Source: an uncultured Pelagibacteraceae bacterium (GTDB lineage Bacteria > Pseudomonadota > Alphaproteobacteria > Pelagibacterales > Pelagibacteraceae). Taken from it: 34,126 bases of DNA. Below the pieces are notes generated by a model, which saw only the letters and a program-made list of their open reading frames with translations, searched no databases and was not told where the DNA came from. The position numbers and the translations under genes are program-made. The stretch is taken from NCBI GenBank assembly GCA_902624585.1, contig CACNXU010000007.1, positions 1 to 34,126 of the forward strand, read 5' to 3'. This document shows positions 7,143-14,968 of the stretch, in pieces (position 1 is the first letter of the stretch; every line of letters starts with the position of its first letter).

Positions 7143-8377
7143 GAAATATCTTCTAACGGATGATGGGACATTAATTCAAGTCCATTTTCAGCTACTAAAT
7201 ATTGTTGCTCAAGTTTAACACCTTCTCTCCCCCCAACTTTCCCAATATAACTCTCTACGGTTATAGTCATATTTTTAAAGAATGTTCCACTTCTATCACC
7301 ACCATCATTAGGATATCTAATTGCGGGCCATTCGTCACACATACCAATTCCGTGAACCATTACTGAATATCTATTAGGATAATAGTCTTCAGGTAACACC
7401 CAAGATTTTTCTGTAAACTCCTTAAAAGAGACGCCATCTTTAATAAGTCTAGAATTATGATTTATTTGATCTAAAGCCATCCCATACAATTTTTTTTGTG
7501 AGTCGTTAAACTTATTACCAACCACAAATGCTCTTGAAATATCTGCGCAATATCCATAAGGACCAACCATATCAGTATCAAAAGCAACAATTTCTCCGTG
7601 TTGAATTACTTTATTACTACTTTCTTGCATCCAAGGATTAGTTCTTTGTCCGGATGACAAAATTCTACATTCAATCCATTCTCCACCATTTTCAATATTT
7701 GTTTTATGCAGAATTGACCAAAGCTCATCTTCAGTCATTCCAGGTTTCAACTCAGAACGCATTTTTGAAACACCTTTTTCTGCAACTTCAATTGCAGCCT
7801 TCATGCAAATTAGTTCATCAGGAGATTTTATTACTCTTGCTTGTTCTAAAATCAATTTTGCATCTACAACCTCAATACCTTCTTTATTTAAAGCTGCAAC
7901 CGCAGGACCATTTAAAACATCAATTGCAATTTTTTTTGATTTAAAATAATTCTTTGACAAATCTTTAACTTCATTTATCCATTTTGATAATTGAATGTTT
8001 GCCTGGTCTCCATTGCTAAAGTAATCCCATGTGATTGCAGGTCTTATTTCATCAATTAGATTTAAATGCTTCGATAATATTTCGCAATTAAAATACTCAT
8101 AAAGAATAGTTGGTCCATTGACCGGTACAAAACAATATCTTGTTAAATTATGCATATTATAGACACTCATGTTCACAGTATCTAAAGCGTAACGAACATT
8201 TACTGGATCAAAGAGAATACAGGCTTCTAAATTATTTTTTACTAATTCTTTTTTAACCCTATCTAAACGATAAATTCTTAATTTATCAAAATTAATTTCG
8301 TCCTCTCTTAATCTTTTTTTAGTAATAAAATTTTGTCTTGATTTTATCTCAGGAGCTATTTTTCTACTAAACCTCAT
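7139..8377 (-). CDS. M24-fold metalloenzyme resembling DMSP lyase DddP
   Basis: A 412-residue protein with a creatinase-like N-terminal domain (about 1-180) and a pita-bread M24 domain (about 185-412). The metal ligands of the family are all present with DddP spacing: Asp267, Asp269, Asp279, His342, Glu375 and Glu390. From memory of Roseobacter DddP, several blocks match closely: FDPVNVRYALD near 56-66, GGEWIECRILSSGQRTNPW near 231-249, and HGIGMCDEW at 342-350. In that last block Asp348 sits 6 residues after the ligand His, the position of the DddP catalytic Asp. DddP cleaves dimethylsulfoniopropionate (DMSP) to acrylate and dimethylsulfide. General annotation would be Xaa-Pro aminopeptidase; creatinase and ectoine hydrolase are other relatives. 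Both ends overlap neighbouring genes by 4 nt. Confidence 0.8.
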   Translation of the reverse strand: MRFSRKIAPEIKSRQNFITKKRLREDEINFDKLRIYRLDRVKKELVKNNLEACILFDPVNVRYALDTVNMSVYNMHNLTRYCFVPVNGPTILYEYFNCEILSKHLNLIDEIRPAITWDYFSNGDQANIQLSKWINEVKDLSKNYFKSKKIAIDVLNGPAVAALNKEGIEVVDAKLILEQARVIKSPDELICMKAAIEVAEKGVSKMRSELKPGMTEDELWSILHKTNIENGGEWIECRILSSGQRTNPWMQESSNKVIQHGEIVAFDTDMVGPYGYCADISRAFVVGNKFNDSQKKLYGMALDQINHNSRLIKDGVSFKEFTEKSWVLPEDYYPNRYSVMVHGIGMCDEWPAIRYPNDGGDRSGTFFKNMTITVESYIGKVGGREGVKLEQQYLVAENGLELMSHHPLEDIS

Positions 8378-9000
8378 AATACCCTATACAAACCTAACCA
8401 TGCGTTAACATCTTTGCTTGCAATATAGTCGGATTTAAAAAATTCTACTTCTTCCCACTTCTTGCTATATTTCAGTATATCAATTTTTTTATCAAAGCCA
8501 TACTCTTCATGAATTCCTTCATTAATCGTAAAGCAAATTAACCCACCTGTTTTTGTTATTCTTATAAATTCATCTAATGCATTTGGTTTTACATGTCCAA
8601 AAGTGAAAGTTCCAACACACATAATTCCACCATAAAAGTTGTCTTTAACTTCTATTGGTTGATTTAGATCAACCTTTACTAATTTTTGATAAAGGTCTTT
8701 TGGGACAGTATCTAATAAAGTTTGAGATAAATCAGCTCCATGAAAATTTTTAAAATTGTATTTTTTAAGCTCCAGCCCAACCAAACCTGTTCCACATCCA
8801 GCATCAAAGATTAAGGTGTCTTTATTTTTTTCGTATTTATTAAAAATTTCTGCAGTTTCTTTAGGTCCTGTATAATTCCAATCAACCATGTCTTTATTAT
8901 ATTTATCTTCATCTCCCCACTCATCGTAGTACCTCATAACTTCATCGGTAGTTTTAAGTTTATAAATTGGAATTTTGTTTCCTACATCTTTTTGTGCCAT
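8374..9000 (-). CDS. SAM-dependent class I methyltransferase, METTL27-like
   Basis: A 208-residue methyltransferase. The N-terminal YYDEWGDEDKYNKDMVDWNY (24-43) followed by a GP-containing helix is typical of the METTL27 (WBSCR27) group. Motif I is IFDAGCGTGLVGLEL (64-78). The acidic ribose-binding motif II is HGADLS (about 87-92), and a GTFTFGHV segment follows near residue 131. The substrate is unknown, and the human homologue is also uncharacterised. It overlaps the dimethylglycine dehydrogenase-like gene by 1 nt and the M24 gene by 4 nt. A SAM-dependent methyltransferase inside a demethylation operon is a little unexpected. Confidence 0.85.
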   Translation of the reverse strand: MAQKDVGNKIPIYKLKTTDEVMRYYDEWGDEDKYNKDMVDWNYTGPKETAEIFNKYEKNKDTLIFDAGCGTGLVGLELKKYNFKNFHGADLSQTLLDTVPKDLYQKLVKVDLNQPIEVKDNFYGGIMCVGTFTFGHVKPNALDEFIRITKTGGLICFTINEGIHEEYGFDKKIDILKYSKKWEEVEFFKSDYIASKDVNAWLGLYRVL

Positions 9001-11405
9001 TAACTTCTCATTTTTTGACCACTTGGATCGTAAAGCGGTTCTTTAATTATTGAACAATTAAATAGATCTCCATTTATCTCCACTTGAATTTTATTTTTGG
9101 ATTTAATGTTTTTTTGATTAATAAAAGTAAAGGCTACACTCTTATTTACAAAATGTGCAAATCCACCTGAGGTTACATAGCCAATAGTTTTATCTCCATT
9201 CATTACAGCTTCGTTATTTGTTACATCAATATCATTTGTTTCAACAATTAACGGTGTTAGTTTATTTGAAGAATTTTCGTTTTGTGCATTTTTTTTACCA
9301 ATAAATTCTTTATCCCAATTAATAAAAGCATCTAGGCCAGTTTCTTTAGCAGTAAAATCTGGTCTGTAATCCAAACTCCATGCTCCCCAATTTTTTTCTA
9401 ACCTCATTGACATTAATGCTCTTCCACCAAAAGGTTTAATATTAAATTCTTTACCAGCTTCTATTAATTCTTCATAAAGCTTTAATTGATAATGGGGGGC
9501 TACATAAATTTCATAACCAAGTTCACCTGTAAATGAAATTCTATTTATTATTGCTGGAACTCCCCCAACAAACATTCTTCTTGAGTCTCTAAATTTAAAC
9601 TTTTCATTTGAAACATCATCTCTTACAATTTTTTCTAATACTTTTCTTGAGTTAGGTCCTGCAATAGATAATCCATGATAATCATCGGATCTATTAGAGT
9701 AACTTAAATTAAATTTATCTAAATGACTTTCAAACCAACGTCTATGCATTTCTTGAGCAGCTCCAGATCCAAATACCATAAACTCATTTTCATCTAAACA
9801 AGCCACAGTTAAATCACCACATAACTTTCCTCTATATGATAACATTGGTGATAAAGAAATTCTTCCTGGTTTTGGAAGTCTTCCAGCCATTATGTGATCT
9901 AAAAATTTTCTAGTATCAGGACCTTTGAACTCATGTTTCGAAAAGTTAGCAACTTCAATCAAACCAACATTTTCTCTTACATTTATAACTTCTTTTGAAA
10001 CATAGTCATGTGATCTCGATCTTTTAATAGTAGGCTCTTCGTGAGCATCCTCTTTATTATTTGCAAACCACAAAACATTTTCTAATCCAAAGCTATCTCC
10101 CATAACAGCACCTTGATTTACAAAACGATCATAAAGTGCAGTAGTTTTTTGTTTTCTTCCTTTTGGTAGAGTTTCGTTTGGAAAAGTCATAATAAATCTT
10201 CTCTCATAATTTTCTGAAGATTTTATTGTTCCATATTGAGGCGATGCATAATCTCCAAATCTTGCAACATCCATTGCCCAAACATCAATGGATGGTTCGC
10301 CGTCAATAATCCATTCTGCTATACATTTTCCAACTCCTCCGCCTTGACAGAAACCAGCCATAACACCAACTGCAACCCAATAATTTTTCATTCCAGGTAC
10401 TGGACCAATCAGAGGACTTCCATCTGGACCAAAAGTAAAAGGTCCATTAACTATATTCTTAATACCTGCGCGCTCTAATGCTGGCATTCTCTCAAAACCA
10501 ATAGCCAATCTATCCTGAATATTATCTAACTTTGGCTCAAGTAACTCATGGCCAAAATTCATTGGTGTGCCCTCTACTTTCCAAGGGGTTGATTTCGGTT
10601 CATATGTTCCAAGCAACATTCCTTTTCCCTCTTGTCTAAAGTAAATATTTCCTTCAAAATCAGTTCCTATAGGTAGTCTTTGGTCACCCATTGCCTCTAT
10701 TTCTGGAATAGGTTCCGTTATCAGGTAATGATGCTCCATCGGCTGAACAGGAAGATTTAAACCAGCTAATTGTCCAACTTCTCTAGCCCACAAACCACCA
10801 GCGTTAATTACAATTTCTGCATTAATGTTTCCTTTTTCAGTGTAAACATCCCAAGTTCCATCCTCTTTTTGTTTAGTATCTTTAACAACTGTATGAGTGT
10901 AATACTTTCCTCCATGAACCCTTGCAGCTTTAGCAAACGCATATGTAACCCCTGACGGGTCAACTTCTCCATCAATAGGATCCCATAATGCTAACAAATA
11001 TCTAGATGGATCTATTAAAGGATGTTTCTTTTTTACTTCCTCTAAAGAAATAAATTCTTGATCAAGTCCCATGTATCTTGCTTTTGATCTTTCTCTTTTT
11101 AAATAATCAGCCCATACTTCATTTGATGCTAAATAAAATCCTCCACTTGGTTTAAATCCTGTTGAGTGACCTGACTCTTTTTCAATCTCTTTATATAGAC
11201 CTATTGTATACGCCATCATTCTAGAAATATTAGGATCTGAAGAAATTACATGAACGTTTCCTGCAGCATGCCAAGATGAACCTGAAGTAAGCTCGTTTCT
11301 CTCAAGCAAAATACAATCCTTCAATCCAAATTTAGATAAGTGATAAAGTATAGAGCAACCTACTACGCCACCTCCTATAATTACTACCTTTGCATTTTTT
11401 TCCAT
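9000..11405 (-). CDS. Dimethylglycine dehydrogenase-like flavoprotein with GcvT domain
   Basis: An 801-residue full-length member of the DMGDH/SARDH family. The FAD Gly-rich motif GGGVVG is at 11-16. Trp45-His46 in SSWHAAG (43-49) is the covalent-flavin site of this family. The FAD oxidoreductase domain covers about 1-380, an FAO-type linker follows, and the C-terminal GcvT-type THF-binding domain covers about 420-780 (GELGYEIYVAP, GGRALMSMRLEKNWG). The enzyme oxidises dimethylglycine to sarcosine (or sarcosine to glycine) and forms methylene-THF when THF is bound. It lies directly after bhmT, which makes dimethylglycine; the genes share 1 nt. That order is the best reason for calling it a dimethylglycine dehydrogenase and not a sarcosine dehydrogenase. 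Confidence 0.92.
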   Translation of the reverse strand: MEKNAKVVIIGGGVVGCSILYHLSKFGLKDCILLERNELTSGSSWHAAGNVHVISSDPNISRMMAYTIGLYKEIEKESGHSTGFKPSGGFYLASNEVWADYLKRERSKARYMGLDQEFISLEEVKKKHPLIDPSRYLLALWDPIDGEVDPSGVTYAFAKAARVHGGKYYTHTVVKDTKQKEDGTWDVYTEKGNINAEIVINAGGLWAREVGQLAGLNLPVQPMEHHYLITEPIPEIEAMGDQRLPIGTDFEGNIYFRQEGKGMLLGTYEPKSTPWKVEGTPMNFGHELLEPKLDNIQDRLAIGFERMPALERAGIKNIVNGPFTFGPDGSPLIGPVPGMKNYWVAVGVMAGFCQGGGVGKCIAEWIIDGEPSIDVWAMDVARFGDYASPQYGTIKSSENYERRFIMTFPNETLPKGRKQKTTALYDRFVNQGAVMGDSFGLENVLWFANNKEDAHEEPTIKRSRSHDYVSKEVINVRENVGLIEVANFSKHEFKGPDTRKFLDHIMAGRLPKPGRISLSPMLSYRGKLCGDLTVACLDENEFMVFGSGAAQEMHRRWFESHLDKFNLSYSNRSDDYHGLSIAGPNSRKVLEKIVRDDVSNEKFKFRDSRRMFVGGVPAIINRISFTGELGYEIYVAPHYQLKLYEELIEAGKEFNIKPFGGRALMSMRLEKNWGAWSLDYRPDFTAKETGLDAFINWDKEFIGKKNAQNENSSNKLTPLIVETNDIDVTNNEAVMNGDKTIGYVTSGGFAHFVNKSVAFTFINQKNIKSKNKIQVEINGDLFNCSIIKEPLYDPSGQKMRS

Positions 11406-12445
11406 CAGTATTTAATTTCTTTATTTACTTTTTTTAATGACTTGTCAGTGCCATGGTGAAAATGTTTGCTCATATCTGGCATATATTTCATTGAAATTGG
11501 TTTTTTTCCAATTGCAACTGACATCTCTCTGACATGATGAGCTTCTGCACCACAACATATACCTATAAAATTTATTTTATTTTTCACACAATCTTTTGCA
11601 AATTCTGCCATTTCAAATCTGTTACAAAATAAATTATCTAAAGCAACAGGAAAAGCATTGCCTCCAGGGATACAATCACAACCATGATCTGTAATATTCA
11701 AAAAACCAGGTTCTTTTTCTGTGGTTCTATAAGGAACCGGAAGTCCTGATACATGACACGAAACTTTATCTCTTACTTTTTTTAAAAGTTTCATTGTCAT
11801 CTCGGGTCCTCTGTAGCAATTTAATCCAACCACATCAGCACCTAAATCTTCTATCATTTTACATGCATCTTCAGCACTATGCCCTTCTCTAGTTTTATCT
11901 CCTCTTGGAATCGCAAAATTACAAACTGCAATAAGTCCTGCATCTTTAATAGCTTTTAGTGCAATTTTCATTTCGTCTGTCCAACTAATTGTTTCAGCAA
12001 TAACAAAATCTACTCCAGCTTCTTTTGCCCAAGCAACTTGTTCTTCATACATTTGTTGACATTGTTTGTGAGTATTGGCATCAACAGGATCGAATACATT
12101 TGTATTTGCTACATCTCCACAAACCATCAAATCTAGATCTTTAAATTCAGCAGCAGCATCTTTTGCAATTTTAAGTGCATTTTTTTGCATTGGCTCTAAC
12201 AAATGCTCTTTACCTATTATTCTAAGCTTTTCTCTATGCCCATAATAAGTAAATGCCTGAACAACGTCTGAACCTGCTCTTATAAATTCTTTATGAAGCT
12301 GAGTAACTACCTCAGGATGTTCCAAAACGACTTCAGGTACAAATGGTCCAGCTGAAAGATAACCTCTTCTTTCCATTGCAAAAAGGTAACCTTCTGCACA
12401 CATAATTGGCCCTTCGTTTAACCTTGTTATTAGATCTTTGCTCAT
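11405..12445 (-). CDS. bhmT: Betaine-homocysteine S-methyltransferase
   Basis: A 346-residue Zn-dependent homocysteine methyltransferase. The three zinc cysteines are in place: Cys210 in GLNCYRG, and Cys297-Cys298 in GICCGA. The TIM-barrel homocysteine-binding start (EGPIMCAEGY at 11-20) and GDVANT (110-115) are present. It moves a methyl group from glycine betaine (or possibly DMSP) to homocysteine, giving methionine and dimethylglycine. It follows the Rieske oxygenase gene by 11 nt and overlaps the dehydrogenase gene by 1 nt, so substrate and product enzymes are co-transcribed. Other SAR11 genomes carry a SAM-V riboswitch ahead of bhmT; here the 11-nt gap leaves no room for one directly upstream. 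Confidence 0.9.
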   Translation of the reverse strand: MSKDLITRLNEGPIMCAEGYLFAMERRGYLSAGPFVPEVVLEHPEVVTQLHKEFIRAGSDVVQAFTYYGHREKLRIIGKEHLLEPMQKNALKIAKDAAAEFKDLDLMVCGDVANTNVFDPVDANTHKQCQQMYEEQVAWAKEAGVDFVIAETISWTDEMKIALKAIKDAGLIAVCNFAIPRGDKTREGHSAEDACKMIEDLGADVVGLNCYRGPEMTMKLLKKVRDKVSCHVSGLPVPYRTTEKEPGFLNITDHGCDCIPGGNAFPVALDNLFCNRFEMAEFAKDCVKNKINFIGICCGAEAHHVREMSVAIGKKPISMKYMPDMSKHFHHGTDKSLKKVNKEIKY

Positions 12446-12456
12446 AATTTATCCTT

Positions 12457-13635
12457 TCATCTCATTAAATTATTTGCAACCCATTTATGAAAATGATGGG
12501 TTGGATTATCCATAACTGGCGAAAAATTACCCCCATTATAAGAGGGAGATTTTCTTCCATCCTGCATACCTTCGATTATATTTAAATCTTCACTTTGAAC
12601 TCCTTTCCAAAGTTCAAAATTTTGCTTTCTTAACGATTTAAATTTTTTTGAGTTAGCAGCTTCATTTCCAACATAATAAATTTCCATATGCTCTTTAGTA
12701 TATTCATTGTTAATAGGTTCTAGCCAGTAGGCATAAAAATGGTCTTTATGTATACCTAACATCACATTTGGGAATAACGCTACATACTCAGCAATATGTT
12801 CACGATCTTGTGGCCAATTTGGAAAAGTTGGAAAATTTAAATTACTTTTAAATCTTGGTTTATAAACCATTGTCCCTTGACCGGCGAAACGATTGGGTAA
12901 ACCCTGAATATGATAATGATCATCTATTTTAGAATACGAGTTCAGCCCAGGATGTACCCATGGAAGATGGTAACTCTCACAATAATTTTCTATTGCAAAC
13001 TTCCAATTACATTTTGCATTTAAATTAAAATATCCATAATCGTTAGAGTAAACAATTAAATCTCTATCTTTTATTGGCCAAAACTTTTCCCATCTATCGC
13101 TTAATGGTTTAATATATTTTTCAAATTCGATTTCATTGTTATTTAAATTTACGAAAATTAAATCAAGCCATACATAGGACCTTACTTCTTTAAGATTACT
13201 CTCAGATTTGTTAAATTTATTACAATTATGTTTGTTCATCCCACCGATATGAGGTGTAGCTATTAATTTTCCTTCCGTATTATAAGACCAGGAGTGATAA
13301 GGACATCTTAAAACATTTTTAATCTTTATATCCTCTTGAAGAATTTTATAACCTCTATGACTACAAACATTATGATAAACTCTTATGTGATTATTCTTAT
13401 CCCTTAAGATGATCAAAGGAATTCCTAAAAGATCAAATGGTTTCGCATCACCAATATTAGGAATAGAATTACCAATGCCAATTACGACCCATTTGTCTTC
13501 AAAAATTTTTGCTCTTTCTACTGGAAGATAATCTTCATTAGTGTAACACTCATTTGGTAAACCATGAGCTTTATCTATTGCTCTATTAACTACTTTAATC
13601 TTTTTTAAATCAACTATTTCTGATAGCTTTTTCAT
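12457..13635 (-). CDS. Rieske non-heme iron oxygenase alpha subunit (GbcA / choline monooxygenase-like)
   Basis: A 392-residue oxygenase. The Rieske [2Fe-2S] ligands are Cys91-x-His93 and Cys111-x2-His114. The mononuclear iron site is His223 and His228 in ENYCESYHLPWVH, with Asp350 as the likely third ligand. The Asn-Tyr-x-Glu-x-Tyr-His type motif is the one seen in glycine betaine monooxygenase (GbcA), stachydrine demethylase and choline monooxygenase. It could demethylate glycine betaine or a related betaine to a secondary or tertiary amine plus formaldehyde. No reductase partner gene is seen in the window. It is the first gene of the long minus-strand run. An AAGGAGG Shine-Dalgarno lies 16 nt ahead of the ATG, in the loop of a hairpin (see regulatory entry). 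Confidence 0.88.
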   Translation of the reverse strand: MKKLSEIVDLKKIKVVNRAIDKAHGLPNECYTNEDYLPVERAKIFEDKWVVIGIGNSIPNIGDAKPFDLLGIPLIILRDKNNHIRVYHNVCSHRGYKILQEDIKIKNVLRCPYHSWSYNTEGKLIATPHIGGMNKHNCNKFNKSESNLKEVRSYVWLDLIFVNLNNNEIEFEKYIKPLSDRWEKFWPIKDRDLIVYSNDYGYFNLNAKCNWKFAIENYCESYHLPWVHPGLNSYSKIDDHYHIQGLPNRFAGQGTMVYKPRFKSNLNFPTFPNWPQDREHIAEYVALFPNVMLGIHKDHFYAYWLEPINNEYTKEHMEIYYVGNEAANSKKFKSLRKQNFELWKGVQSEDLNIIEGMQDGRKSPSYNGGNFSPVMDNPTHHFHKWVANNLMR

Positions 13636-13909
13636 TACAACTTTTATTAAACCTCCTTGTTAAAGTTGGAATTAATTCAAGTTATGTATTACGATTCTCT
13701 AATTATGATTTGTTGAAAGACAGTCTTGCAATTTAGAATATAAACAAATTCTTTGAAAAAAAAATTTGCAGAAAAAGTCATTTAAAAACATTATCTTTAA
13801 ATTAATAGATGATAAAGACAATTTAACTTCAATCTAGGGTTGAAAGGAATTTGCAATTCACATTTTGTTGTGTTTTTATGTTTCTATTAACAATCATTGG
13901 GAGATATAA
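13636..13909. promoter_or_regulatory. Divergent intergenic region between the Rieske/bhmT operon and the Opu-type transporter operon
   Basis: This 274-base AT-rich gap separates two outward-reading operons and must hold both promoters. I could not fix either promoter with confidence. Visible signals are AAGGAGG for the minus gene and GGGAG about 6 nt before the ATG at 13910. The plus-strand leader also has short inverted repeats (TTCAA...TTGAA near 13831-13847; GAATTtgcAATTC near 13847-13859). I looked for SAM-II, SAM-V and glycine riboswitch cores and could not recognise one, but a covariance-model search would be more sensitive. Confidence 0.6.
13638..13668 (-). promoter_or_regulatory. Hairpin presenting the Shine-Dalgarno of the Rieske gene
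   Basis: On the minus strand a perfect 7-bp inverted repeat, CAACTTT (13662-13668) with AAAGTTG (13638-13644), encloses a 17-nt loop. The loop contains the strong Shine-Dalgarno AAGGAGG (13652-13658). The 3' arm ends 2 nt before the ATG at 13635. The linear spacing from Shine-Dalgarno to ATG is 16 nt, longer than usual, and folding the stem would change the effective distance. A role in setting translation of the first operon gene is inference. Confidence 0.4.
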
Positions 13910-14920
13910 ATGAAAATTAAAAGAATACTTCTTTCACTTGCTGTTGTTTTTGGACTTACTTCTTTTGGAAGTGTGGCTAATGCAGCTTGTGGAAACATAA
14001 CAATTGCTAATATGAACTGGGCTTCAGCAAACTTTATGGCTGAAGTTGACAAGATTATATTAGAAGAAGGTTATGGATGTTCAGTAGAATTAGTGCCTGG
14101 TGCAACAATGCCTACTTTTACATCTATGCAAGAAAAAGGTGAGCCAGATGTAGCACCAGAATTTTGGGCTAATGCTGCTATCATAGCTTTAAACAAAGCT
14201 GTTGATGAAGGTAAAATGCACTCACTTAACAAAGCGCCAATTACTGGTTTGGGTGAAGGTTGGTGGGTATTACCTCACACACTTAAAAAACACCCTGAGT
14301 TAACAACTGCTGAAGCTATTTTAGCAAGACCAGATTTGTTTCCTCACCCAGAGGATCCATCAAAAGGTGGTTTCCATATATGCCCTCCAGGATGGAACTG
14401 TGAATTAAGTAACAGAAACCATTTTAGAGCTTGGGACATGGAAGCTAAAGGTTGGGCTATTGTTGAAACAGGTTCTGCTGCAGGACTTGACGGATCAATT
14501 GCTAAAGCTGCTGAGCGAGGTGAAAACTGGTTTGGTTATTATTGGTCACCAACAGCTATTATTGGTAAATATGATATGAGAGCTGTAGATATGGGTGAAT
14601 GGGGTGGTAAAGACAACTGGGATGGTTGTATTGTTTTACCAGAGCAAGAGTGTGCTAACCCTAAAAAAACTTCATGGACAAAATCTGAAGTTTACACAAT
14701 CGTAACTGATAATTTCAAAAAAACAGCTGGAAACGCTGGTATGGAATACTTTAAGAAAAGAACGTATCCAGGCCCAGTTATGAACGGTATGTTAGTTTGG
14801 ATGGGTGAAAACCAAGCTGAAGGTGCTGATGCTGCAATTGAATTCCTAAAAACACAAGAAAGTGTTTGGAGCAAATGGGTTTCAAGCGATGCTGCAAAAA
14901 AAATTAAAAAAGCACTTTAA
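13910..14920 (+). CDS. opuAC: Periplasmic substrate-binding protein of a glycine betaine/choline-type ABC transporter
   Basis: A 336-residue OpuAC-family binding protein. A signal peptide runs over residues 1-25 (cleavage after VANA), leaving Ala26-Cys27 at the mature start. Cys27/Cys57, Cys158/Cys164 and Cys240/Cys248 look like three disulfides. Trp residues suited to an aromatic cage for a quaternary ammonium or sulfonium group are Trp37, Trp86, Trp118, Trp119, Trp162, Trp207 and Trp212. The protein is related to binding proteins for glycine betaine, choline, TMAO and DMSP; the exact ligand cannot be read from sequence. The start has a GGGAG Shine-Dalgarno about 6 nt upstream. It is separated from the permease gene by a perfect 26-bp palindrome, which suggests it is expressed above the permease. 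Confidence 0.88.
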   Translation: MKIKRILLSLAVVFGLTSFGSVANAACGNITIANMNWASANFMAEVDKIILEEGYGCSVELVPGATMPTFTSMQEKGEPDVAPEFWANAAIIALNKAVDEGKMHSLNKAPITGLGEGWWVLPHTLKKHPELTTAEAILARPDLFPHPEDPSKGGFHICPPGWNCELSNRNHFRAWDMEAKGWAIVETGSAAGLDGSIAKAAERGENWFGYYWSPTAIIGKYDMRAVDMGEWGGKDNWDGCIVLPEQECANPKKTSWTKSEVYTIVTDNFKKTAGNAGMEYFKKRTYPGPVMNGMLVWMGENQAEGADAAIEFLKTQESVWSKWVSSDAAKKIKKAL

Positions 14921-14931
14921 TTAAAAATATT

Positions 14932-14957
14932 ATCAAACCCGCCTAGGCGGGTTTGAT
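14932..14957 (+). terminator. Perfect GC-rich palindrome between binding-protein and permease genes (attenuator or mRNA-stabilising hairpin)
   Basis: A 26-nt perfect palindrome, core AAACCCGCCTAGGCGGGTTT, lies 12 nt after the binding-protein stop and 11 nt before the permease start. It is followed by TTAAAAAAATTT and not by a clean T run, so it is probably a partial terminator or a 3'-end stabiliser. It is conspicuous because the surrounding sequence is almost all A and T. Confidence 0.7.
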
Positions 14958-14968
14958 TAAAAAAATTT

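Noticed and set aside
7654..7944. Plus-strand open frame rich in Leu, Gln and His
   Set aside because: It is antisense to the DddP-like gene and its composition mirrors the codon pattern of the other strand.
12446..12456. Possible SAM-V or SAM-II riboswitch ahead of bhmT, as in other SAR11 genomes
   Set aside because: Only 11 nt separate bhmT from the Rieske gene, and I could not recognise a SAM-II/SAM-V core in the operon leader at 13636-13909.
13801..13909. Glycine or other riboswitch in the leader of the binding-protein gene
   Set aside because: Only short 5-bp inverted repeats are visible and no conserved riboswitch core could be matched by eye.
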